A DNA stretch of 5,155 bases from positions 1 through 5,155 of the forward strand of contig JAFGSC010000210.1 in assembly GCA_016934875.1 (NCBI GenBank). The letters run 5' to 3'. This stretch comes from Candidatus Atribacteria bacterium. GTDB lineage: Bacteria; Atribacterota; Phoenicimicrobiia; Phoenicimicrobiales; Stramentimicrobiaceae. Made by a program: the position numbers and the translations under genes. Positions within the stretch are counted from its first letter, which is position 1; each line of letters begins with the position of its first letter. The notes under the pieces are model-generated. The model saw nothing but the letters and a program-made list of their open reading frames with translations. It did no database searches and was not told where the DNA came from. Shown in pieces: positions 1 to 3,850 of the stretch.

Positions 1-22
1 GAGGCATTTGCGATGTAGCCTT
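1..22. repeat. partial copy of a dispersed hairpin arm
   Basis: This stretch matches the reverse complement of 2498-2519 at 18 of 22 positions and shares the core CGATG(T/C)AGCCTT. At 2466-2517 the same sequence forms one arm of a long hairpin, so this is probably a second copy of the element cut by the window edge. The partner arm is not visible here. The match is seen directly; the idea of a repeat family is inference from two copies. Confidence 0.45.
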
Positions 23-56
23 TTTATCTGATGAGAGACAAAATACCACCCCCCTC

Positions 57-91
57 TGAGGAACGATTGGCCTGCGGCCAGATGTTCCTCA
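57..91. repeat. 15-bp hairpin with GGCC/GGCC tip
   Basis: Positions 58-72 pair with 76-90 around a three-base TGC loop. The stem has one A-A mismatch (66/82) and two G-T pairs, and T57-A91 extends it. The outer arms are GAGGAAC and GTTCCTC. It ends ten bases before the proposed left end of the insertion sequence, and no T-run follows, so it is not an ordinary intrinsic terminator. It could be an older intergenic repeat that predates the insertion or part of a structured RNA. Function unknown. Confidence 0.6.
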
Positions 92-217
92 TGTAGGAGT
101 TAGGCGTTTTTATAGCATTTTTGGAAGTTATAATGGAATTTTCACAGGTTCGAAAGATTTTTTTAGTGTCATTTATATAAACAGGGGAAGTTATCTTTAT
201 TGTTTTTATATTGTGGT

Positions 218-1531
218 TTATCCAGCCTTTAAAAACTGTATCATTTCTTCTTCTTGCTTATTTTCTATTCTACCTTTTGCCAGTGATAGCAACATACAAA
301 ATGATAATAATATTTTTAATGATACCTTTTTTATTCCTCTTAGTTTATGTTTTTCAAATTTAAATACATTATCAATTCTACTATTCACTCTTTCAACTGC
401 TGTTCGCTTCTTGTATATTCGCTTCCACCTATAACTCGATCGGGCAATCGGTGTGAATATTCTCCGGTCTACCTCCATTGGTATTCTTATAGCCGTATTA
501 ACATTACACTTTTTCTTTCCTTTACATTCAAATCCATAATTTATTGCAGGACATTTATATTTCAATGTTCCCCTTTTTTCTTCAAAGCCACCATACGCCA
601 TTTCTCTCATTTTATTTTCTGCCGGACACATACAATACACTGTTCCCTTCCAATCATAAATTACATTTTCCTGGCCTTCCACCAACCGGGTTTTATCGCA
701 ATCTTTCCACATATTGCGTATATCAATCACCGGTTTTATTTTATGCTCATCCCATAATCTTTTAATCATTTTCCCATCATCTTGTCCCCTGTCACTTAAC
801 CAATATTCGCAGCGATCGACTATTTCTTTGTTTTCCCGTTCTAATCTACTCAAAAGCATATGAGCGATTGGCATTTCATTCTTTGAAGCTTTGGTCACGG
901 TAAAAGATACTGGTAATTCATATTTGGTGTCGACAATAAGGTGTAAAGTAAATCCAAACCACTTTTTTATTTTTTCCCATGTTTTGCCGTTTTTATCAGT
1001 GCCCTTATATTCGTGTACTCCCCAATCTGCATCATACTCGCCTCTCATATCTCCTTCGTGGTTGCCTTTTCTTTTTGCATAACTTTGTATTGCTTTTCCA
1101 TCTATGGCTAAGGTTTTCCCAAGATCCGGGAGTAGACTCATGAGGTCTTTTACTAACCTATCGAATATTTTTTGTACTAAATCGTAATACTTAAGTAATA
1201 GTACTATAAACCGGCTGTATATATAGTTTTTAGGTACTGCCTTTATACCTTTACATATGTTAAATCCACAAATTTCACGTAATTGTCCATTTCTTTGTAA
1301 CTCCCTTCGTAAACTTTCAATACTTTCATGTTCAAAAATAATTCCGGCAAGAATCGAGTTCCATACGGGCCTGATTGGATAATCATCTCTTCCCTTTCCC
1401 CTGTGATTTTCAAGGGCTATCATCAATTCTTCATCCGGGAGATATTTAATTATTGTAGAAAATCTTTCTAAATCCCCTAATTCCGTAATATCATCCCACC
1501 CAAAGAGTTGTTTTTGTGGTATAATTGCCAT
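218..1531 (-). CDS. DDE transposase, IS4/IS5/IS1182-like clan (437 aa)
   Basis: This enzyme would cut and join DNA to move its own insertion sequence. Residues ~50-95 resemble the DUF772-type N-terminal transposase domain (RPVWNSILAGIIFEHESIE). The catalytic triad can be placed as D144 in LAIDGKAI, D247 in LSDRGQDD and E380 in AVERVNSRID. Between the second D and the E lies a cysteine-rich insert (C300, C302, C327, C336, C342) of the kind seen in IS1182-like enzymes. A basic C-terminal segment (KFEKHKLRGIKK) follows the glutamate. The start at 1531 is chosen because AAGGAGG sits five bases upstream; a longer reading to 1573 has no such site and runs over a leader hairpin. There is no frameshift or internal stop, so the gene looks recently active. 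The exact IS family is not certain. Confidence 0.9.
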   Translation of the reverse strand: MAIIPQKQLFGWDDITELGDLERFSTIIKYLPDEELMIALENHRGKGRDDYPIRPVWNSILAGIIFEHESIESLRRELQRNGQLREICGFNICKGIKAVPKNYIYSRFIVLLLKYYDLVQKIFDRLVKDLMSLLPDLGKTLAIDGKAIQSYAKRKGNHEGDMRGEYDADWGVHEYKGTDKNGKTWEKIKKWFGFTLHLIVDTKYELPVSFTVTKASKNEMPIAHMLLSRLERENKEIVDRCEYWLSDRGQDDGKMIKRLWDEHKIKPVIDIRNMWKDCDKTRLVEGQENVIYDWKGTVYCMCPAENKMREMAYGGFEEKRGTLKYKCPAINYGFECKGKKKCNVNTAIRIPMEVDRRIFTPIARSSYRWKRIYKKRTAVERVNSRIDNVFKFEKHKLRGIKKVSLKILLSFCMLLSLAKGRIENKQEEEMIQFLKAG

Positions 1532-1556
1532 AGGCACCTCCTTTTTGGTATACGCA

Positions 1557-1575
1557 CCATGAAATTTTATCATGG
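1557..1575 (-). promoter_or_regulatory. leader hairpin upstream of the transposase
   Basis: CCATGA (1557-1562) and TCATGG (1570-1575) form a 6-bp stem with a seven-base AT loop, between the proposed right IS end and the transposase ribosome binding site. Hairpins in IS leaders can limit translation from read-through transcripts, but that role is only an inference. The stem does not cover the AAGGAGG site. Confidence 0.35.
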
Positions 1576-1620
1576 ATCAATAGGAAGTGCCTACTTTTTT
1601 TTAATTCCGTTAAATAGTAA

Positions 1621-1644
1621 ACCGAAAGCTTTAAAGCCTTCGGT
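1621..1644 (-). terminator. probable terminator of the GxxExxY gene
   Basis: ACCGAA (1621-1626) and TTCGGT (1639-1644) pair. After one mismatch the stem continues through GC/GC around a TTTAAA centre. On the minus strand the hairpin contains the TAA stop of the gene at 1631-1633 and is followed by TTTACTATTTAAC, a broken T-rich run. The T-run is weaker than in a textbook intrinsic terminator. Confidence 0.5.
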
Positions 1645-2008
1645 AAAATCTTTTCCATGCCAATGATACACTGTTAAAATTCATAAGATAACCAACAGCG
1701 ATATGTGATATTTTGAGATAATTAATGGTTTGTGCTGCCATGAGTTCTTGTAAAATTTTTACAGCTTTTAATTCTACAATAATCTTTTTTTCTACAACTA
1801 AATCGGCATAAAAGATACCAATAGATTCATTTCTGTAGAAAACTTCATAGGGACTTTGACATTCATAGTTAATGTTTCTGTGCTTAAGTTCAATACACAT
1901 TGCTTTCTGGTATAAAGATTCCAACAAGCCTGGACCCAATGTTGAATGTACAGTAAACGCTGCACCTAAAACTTGATCTGAAAGTTCTTTGTATAAAAGT
2001 TTAGACAT
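1631..2008 (-). CDS. GxxExxY family protein, PD-(D/E)XK nuclease-like (125 aa)
   Basis: The family signature is G27-L-L-E30-S-L-Y33, in the context LGPGLLESLYQKA. A PD-(D/E)XK core is visible as D69 (IFYADLVVE) followed by E79-L-K81 (IIVELKA), and the C-terminus NFNSVSLAWKRFYR matches the usual NFGS..L.KRF ending. The length is full for the family (about 120-130 residues). The fold predicts a metal-dependent nuclease; the biological role of the family is not established. AGGAGG lies six bases before the ATG. That ribosome binding site falls inside an inverted repeat (2009-2152), so the leader could fold over it. The gene stands alone: it is followed by a hairpin and then the insertion sequence, and faces away from the ParD gene. 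Confidence 0.9.
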   Translation of the reverse strand: MSKLLYKELSDQVLGAAFTVHSTLGPGLLESLYQKAMCIELKHRNINYECQSPYEVFYRNESIGIFYADLVVEKKIIVELKAVKILQELMAAQTINYLKISHIAVGYLMNFNSVSLAWKRFYRRL

Positions 2009-2152
2009 GGGATACCTCCTGATAATTTTCTAATGCAATGAATCTTTTTCCCAGGCAAAGTCAAGATTGCGACGCAGGAGCACCGAAGGCTTGATCTTTA
2101 CTTTGCCTGGGAAAAAGATTATTCTCACAAACAATTTATCAGGAGGTATCCC
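2009..2152. repeat. nested inverted repeat over the GxxExxY ribosome binding site
   Basis: The outer arms 2009-2025 and 2136-2152 are perfect 17-bp reverse complements, and each contains TTATCAGGAGG on one strand. The inner arms 2041-2061 and 2100-2120 are a perfect 21-bp pair containing CCCAGGCAAAG. Between the pairs are unpaired segments of 15 bases each, and the central loop is 38 bases, where CAAG (2062-2065) can also meet CTTG (2090-2093). In a minus-strand transcript starting upstream of 2152, the AGGAGG site of the GxxExxY gene would be paired with CCTCCT of the opposite arm. The pairing is seen directly; regulation by it is inference. Confidence 0.85.
2041..2120. repeat. 80-bp element with perfect 21-bp terminal inverted repeats
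   Basis: This is the inner pair of the nested structure: 21-bp arms at 2041-2061 and 2100-2120 around a GC-richer centre (GCGACGCAGGAGCACCGAAG). It has the shape of a small non-autonomous mobile element or a bidirectional hairpin. Its flanks, CAATG and ATTCT, show no target-site duplication, so mobility is unproven. The centre is richer in G and C than its surroundings. Confidence 0.6.
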
Positions 2153-2162
2153 TTGTCAACTT

Positions 2163-2177
2163 GGTAAATCATTTACC
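2163..2177. promoter_or_regulatory. 15-bp perfect palindrome, operator-like
   Basis: GGTAAAT and ATTTACC flank a single central C. Odd-length palindromes of this size are typical binding sites for small dimeric repressors. It lies just outside the outer inverted repeat and about 150 bases upstream of the GxxExxY start codon on the minus strand. A weak minus-strand TTGACA (2154-2159) lies next to it, but no good -10 sits at the right distance. No regulator can be assigned. Confidence 0.35.
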
Positions 2178-2201
2178 ACTACTCATATCAGAGCTAATTA
2201 A

Positions 2202-2228
2202 AAATCCGATAAATCAGTTAAATCCGAT
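2202..2228. repeat. two AAATCCGAT direct repeats, 18-base period
   Basis: AAATCCGAT occurs at 2202-2210 and 2220-2228, and GATTT follows in a T-run at 2233-2243. Two copies are too few to say more than that the spacing is close to two helical turns. Confidence 0.35.
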
Positions 2229-2245
2229 GTTAGATTTTTTTTTAG

Positions 2246-2355
2246 AAACAAGGTAGTCTCTTAGAGACAGGTCGCGACCGGTAAAGCAGGTAGCTTAATG
2301 GAGCTATATTAAGGGTGTTGCCTTTGGGGTGAATATTTACTGAAACCTTGTTTTT
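2246..2355 (+). ncRNA. candidate structured RNA, unrecognised class
   Basis: A perfect 9-bp closing stem joins 2246-2254 (AAACAAGGT) to 2345-2353 (ACCTTGTTT) across about 90 bases. Inside it are GTCTC/GAGAC (2256-2260 with 2264-2268, TTA loop), GTAAA/TTTAC (2281-2285 with 2336-2340), TAGCT/AGCTA (2291-2295 with 2302-2306) and AAGG/CCTT (2311-2314 with 2321-2324), plus the self-complementary GGTCGCGACC at 2270-2279. A run of five T closes the 3' side. This is locally GC-richer than its surroundings. It matches no riboswitch or intron core that I know. Orientation is a guess, since the stems would also form on the other strand. Confidence 0.35.
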
Positions 2356-2433
2356 AGCAATAAGGATGCTTTTATTCGTTGTTTTTCGGGGTAAAATTTA
2401 TTTTTCTATATGGTTAAGTCTTTTTGGTATTGA

Positions 2434-2458
2434 GAGTTATTTGCAAAGCAAATAACTC
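2434..2458. repeat. perfect 11-bp hairpin with AAA loop
   Basis: GAGTTATTTGC (2434-2444) pairs fully with GCAAATAACTC (2448-2458) around AAA. No T-run follows on the plus strand (AAAAAGTGG). On the minus strand the sequence after it is CAATACC, so it is not a clear terminator in either direction. It lies seven bases before the next hairpin. Confidence 0.65.
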
Positions 2459-2465
2459 AAAAAGT

Positions 2466-2517
2466 GGAAATAGCGATGTAGCTTTTAGAAAAGGGTTAAG
2501 GCTGCATCGTAATTTCC
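2466..2517. repeat. long imperfect hairpin, dispersed repeat
   Basis: Positions 2466-2485 pair with 2498-2517: GGAAAT/ATTTCC at the base, then one A-A mismatch, then GCGATGTAGC against GCTGCATCGT and further bases, with three G-T pairs, around a loop of about 12 bases. One arm is repeated at 1-22. G-T pairs where Watson-Crick pairs would also fit could mean selection on RNA pairing, but two copies are too few to judge. It ends 16 bases before the -35 box of the ParD gene. Confidence 0.6.
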
Positions 2518-2521
2518 TCAA

Positions 2522-2570
2522 CAATAACTAATATTGACAATTATTGTTATTGATAATATATTAATTATCA
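2522..2570 (+). promoter_or_regulatory. ParD promoter with two inverted-repeat operators
   Basis: The -35 box TTGACA (2534-2539) and -10 box TATATT (2557-2562) are separated by exactly 17 bases. CAATAAC (2522-2528) and GTTATTG (2546-2552) flank the -35 box. TGATAAT (2551-2557) and ATTATCA (2564-2570) flank the -10 box. ParD-type ribbon-helix-helix proteins repress their own promoters at such repeats, so these are candidate operators. The predicted transcript start (~2569) leaves a leader of only about 16 bases, almost all of it ribosome binding site. Confidence 0.65.
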
Positions 2571-2584
2571 GGAGGAATTATACC

Positions 2585-2812
2585 ATGAACGTATCTTTAA
2601 CTCCCGAGTTGAACCGATGGGTGGAGAAAAAAGTAAAAAGCGGATTTTATACATCATCAAGTGAAATTATCAGGGAAGGATTACGTCTATTAATCCGGCA
2701 GGAAGAACAGAAACATTGGGGGGTAATCGTTATTGATTGGTATAATTTTTCAAGAATATCAAGCATTTGTATTTTTTCAAGAATAATTAAACAACTTGTA
2801 TTGGATATATAG
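2585..2812 (+). pseudogene. parD: ParD-like antitoxin, C-terminus replaced (75 aa chimera)
   Basis: Residues 1-43 (starting MNVSLTPELNRWVEKKVKSG and continuing to RQEEQK) match the ribbon-helix-helix DNA-binding part of ParD antitoxins, with the N-terminal beta strand VSLTPEL and a helix-turn-helix-like FYTSSSEIIREGLRLL. A normal ParD is about 80-95 residues and ends with an acidic tail that wraps the ParE toxin. Here residues ~44-75 (HWGVIVIDWYNFSR...) have no such character and are the antisense reading of a PIN toxin fragment. The true start is 2585, with AGGAGG nine bases upstream, not the in-frame ATG at 2534, which lies in the -35 box. No parE follows. The protein could still bind its operator but should not neutralise ParE. 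The stop ends at 2812, abutting the stop of the opposing UPF0175 gene at 2813. Confidence 0.8.
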
Positions 2813-2820
2813 TTAAGCAT
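2647..2820 (-). pseudogene. truncated DUF3368 PIN-domain toxin
   Basis: Starting at ATG 2820, the minus strand reads MLNYISNTSCLIILEKIQML and then DILEKLYQSITITPQ. This is the N-terminus of a DUF3368 PIN-like toxin (family pattern: ..SNTSPLI.L..IG.L.LL..LYG...IP..V). The start overlaps the end of the UPF0175 gene by eight bases (ATGCTTAA), the normal arrangement for this antitoxin-toxin pair. Homology ends near 2713-2722. The frame then runs antisense through the ParD gene to TAA at 2647-2649. About 35 of the usual ~150-160 residues remain, so the acidic active site is incomplete and the toxin must be inactive. Confidence 0.75.
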
Positions 2821-3040
2821 TTTTATAATCGTTTTCTATTTCTTCAGGATCATAATTAAGAACGGAAATATCATAATCAGCGAGAATTTCCATAAATGCC
2901 CGTTTTGATAAACCGGCTAATTCTGCAGCTTGCCCCATCGAGAGGGTTCCTTTTTCATATAATTGTGATGCTAAAACAAGCTTGATTTCTCTGGGTTCTA
3001 ACGTTAAAAAATCAGGTAATTGGATAGAAATTGTTTTCAT
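2813..3040 (-). CDS. UPF0175 family antitoxin-like protein (75 aa)
   Basis: The sequence TLSMGQAAELAGLSKRAFMEILADYDISV is the helix-turn-helix core of UPF0175, preceded by an N-terminal strand (MKTISIQLPDF) and an EIKLVLASQLYEKG helix, and followed by an acidic end (DPEEIENDYKNA). In many genomes this family is the antitoxin of a DUF3368 PIN toxin encoded just downstream. The start at 3040 has GAGG at a good distance (GAGGTATGT before the ATG); the longer reading from 3073 does not. The gene is full length and uninterrupted. Its partner toxin, overlapping by eight bases, is truncated, so this is an orphan antitoxin that may still repress its own promoter. Confidence 0.85.
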   Translation of the reverse strand: MKTISIQLPDFLTLEPREIKLVLASQLYEKGTLSMGQAAELAGLSKRAFMEILADYDISVLNYDPEEIENDYKNA

Positions 3041-3058
3041 ACATACCTCATTAATGAA

Positions 3059-3087
3059 ATTATAAAGAACCATGTATAAATTGGTTG
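3059..3087 (-). promoter_or_regulatory. possible promoter of the UPF0175 gene
   Basis: A perfect TATAAT lies at 3059-3064 on the minus strand, about 20 bases before the start codon. Seventeen bases further upstream the hexamer is CAACCA (3082-3087), a poor -35 box. The upstream part overlaps the DUF4160 fragment, so the original -35 region may have been replaced when the two sequences were joined. Confidence 0.4.
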
Positions 3088-3183
3088 TCGCGTGGATTAA
3101 AATACACAGGGATTATTTACTCGCCGTTTGGGGAAGCTTGTGGTGAATGCCAAGAACCAATTCCTGATAAGAGGACTGGATCA
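3072..3183 (+). pseudogene. DUF4160 C-terminal fragment, frameshifted
   Basis: The plus strand reads LVVAWIKIHRDYLLAVW (about 3081-3131), the conserved AWI.IH...L...W segment near the end of DUF4160 proteins. The following family block is split over two other frames: KLVVNA from 3134, then QEPIPDKRTGSM from 3151, which runs in frame into the DUF2442 start at 3184. The N-terminal ~50 residues of the domain are absent; their place is taken by the UPF0175 promoter. DUF4160 and DUF2442 genes are often adjacent and are thought to be a TA-like pair, which supports the call. The fragment cannot make a working protein. Confidence 0.6.
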
Positions 3184-3430
3184 ATGAGAATTGCAGAAAT
3201 TCACCCGGAATCAAACTGGATATAGTCCATTGTTTCCGACGATGGCCGTATGAGCATTTTTGACATCACTCCTTACCTGAACGATGAGGCGTTCATGCCA
3301 TTGCGTGATATCAATGAATTCACTAAAGTCTCCAATGGCGGCTACGATATTGAATGGGCTTTGGGGGGCGGATATATCCACAGACACGATTGAAGCAAAA
3401 TGGCAGGTTCGCGCAGATAAGCCCGCCTAA
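3184..3430 (+). pseudogene. DUF2442 protein, broken by a stop and a +1 shift
   Basis: From ATG 3184 the frame reads MRIAEIHPESNWI, meets TAG at 3223-3225, then continues SIVSDDGRMSIFDITPYL and on to GGYDIEWALG. A run of six G (3363-3368) then shifts the frame. With one G removed the protein ends ADISTDTIEAKWQVRADKPA at TAA 3428-3430. The corrected length of about 81 residues and the blocks IFD..PYL and DIEW....DI..D.IY-like match DUF2442. There are two independent lesions, so it is dead unless one is a sequencing error. AGAGG lies about nine bases before the ATG. Confidence 0.8.
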
Positions 3431-3432
3431 CA

Positions 3433-3516
3433 GGCTGTTGACAAAGTGGAAATCTGTCAACAGCCATTGATATTTCGTATCAATGTAATGTTATTGAAAT
3501 TGCTCGATTTGCAATT
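3433..3516. repeat. three tandem hairpins
   Basis: The first stem is 11 bp and perfect: 3433-3443 (GGCTGTTGACA) with 3455-3465, loop of 11 bases. The second begins at the next base: ATTGATA (3466-3472) with TATCAAT (3478-3484), loop TTTCG. The third is AATTGC (3498-3503) with GCAATT (3511-3516). The first starts three bases after the DUF2442 stop and could act as a terminator, although no T-run follows. Its loop shares the 11-mer AAAGTGGAAAT with the base of the 2466-2517 hairpin. The GGCTGTTGACA stem also resembles IS ends, but no transposase is attached. Confidence 0.55.
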
Positions 3517-3586
3517 AAAATCAGGGAAATGTTATTATGGTGGGGATTTTTTAAAAGGTAATGGTTAATTTTATTTAGAGTACTGC

Positions 3587-3764
3587 TTATTTTACATAAT
3601 CTATATTCAATTTTTTACAGAGTTGACACACTTTTTTATCACATGATAAGATTTTTCCGTCATTTCTTCGGGCCAGGATAATATCAAACATATCATACAC
3701 CGGAGGCTTTGTCCCGGTTCATGATAATTTCCAGAGCCCCGCTCACATCAAGAACTATTATCAT
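3587..3764 (-). pseudogene. VapC-like PIN toxin with internal deletion
   Basis: From ATG 3764 the minus strand reads MIIVLDVSGALEIIMNRDKAS, the start of a VapC PIN domain with the first metal-binding aspartate (D6). It soon meets TGA at 3693-3695. In the next frame, from 3703, it reads PPVYDMFDIILARRND and then GKILSCDKKVCQLCKKLNID, the C-terminal third of the same family, ending at TAA 3587-3589. About 60-75 central residues, including the conserved middle acidic residue, are missing at the junction near 3703. Both pieces are in family order, so one internal deletion with a frame change explains it. It cannot be an active RNase. Confidence 0.75.
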
Positions 3765-3844
3765 CTATCCCTGTCCTCTCGTATGAATAAAACCGGCTCA
3801 ATCTGCCCACGGAGATTTTTTTTTCTTAAAAGTTTATCTGCTTT
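3761..3844 (-). pseudogene. possible tail of the VapC partner antitoxin
   Basis: An open frame on the minus strand ends with RGQIEPVLFIREDRDR and a TGA that overlaps the VapC ATG as ATGA, the usual coupling of an antitoxin with a downstream vapC. Only 27 codons remain before an upstream in-frame stop at 3845-3847, which lies against the end of the Rpn gene. The N-terminal DNA-binding part is absent. I do not recognise the antitoxin class; the call rests mainly on position and overlap. Confidence 0.4.
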
Positions 3845-3850
3845 TTATTA

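Larger units (their letters stand above)
101..1593 (-). mobile_element. insertion sequence carrying a DDE transposase (boundaries tentative)
   Basis: One intact transposase gene fills most of the element. Reading inward, both proposed ends begin TAGGC: 101-105 on the plus strand and 1593-1589 on the minus strand. They agree at 7 of the first 9 bases (TAGGCGTTT and TAGGCACTT), with transitions at the other two. The total of about 1.49 kb fits a 437-residue single-ORF element. The terminal repeats are short and imperfect, and I see no target-site duplication (left flank GGAGT, right flank CTTTT), so the exact ends are uncertain. Downstream of the transposase, 101-217 holds only AT-rich sequence. 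The element sits 3' of the GxxExxY gene and in the same orientation. Confidence 0.6.
2153..2533. other. gene-free, structure-rich intergenic region
   Basis: I recognise no protein-coding sequence here. A minus-strand reading is open for about 50 codons (up to ~2398) but has no start codon, no ribosome binding site and no family resemblance. The region contains a palindrome (2163-2177), a short direct repeat (2202-2228), a candidate folded RNA (2246-2355) and two strong hairpins (2434-2458 and 2466-2517), listed separately. Confidence 0.6.

Noticed and set aside
57..91. Integron attC-like site
   Set aside because: It is palindromic with AAC/GTT at the arms, but the bases next to them do not fit the RYYYAAC/GTTRRRY core sites, and no integrase is present.
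213..1082. Several plus-strand open frames (213-434, 347-757, 544-765, 891-1082)
   Set aside because: They lie wholly antisense to the transposase gene, have no ribosome binding sites and show Phe/Tyr/Ser-rich composition typical of shadow frames.
1532..1573. Longer transposase start at 1573
   Set aside because: It has no ribosome binding site and overlaps a leader hairpin; AAGGAGG precedes the ATG at 1531.
2255..2400. Open minus-strand frame of about 50 codons
   Set aside because: No start codon or ribosome binding site; it overlaps the folded-RNA candidate and resembles nothing known.
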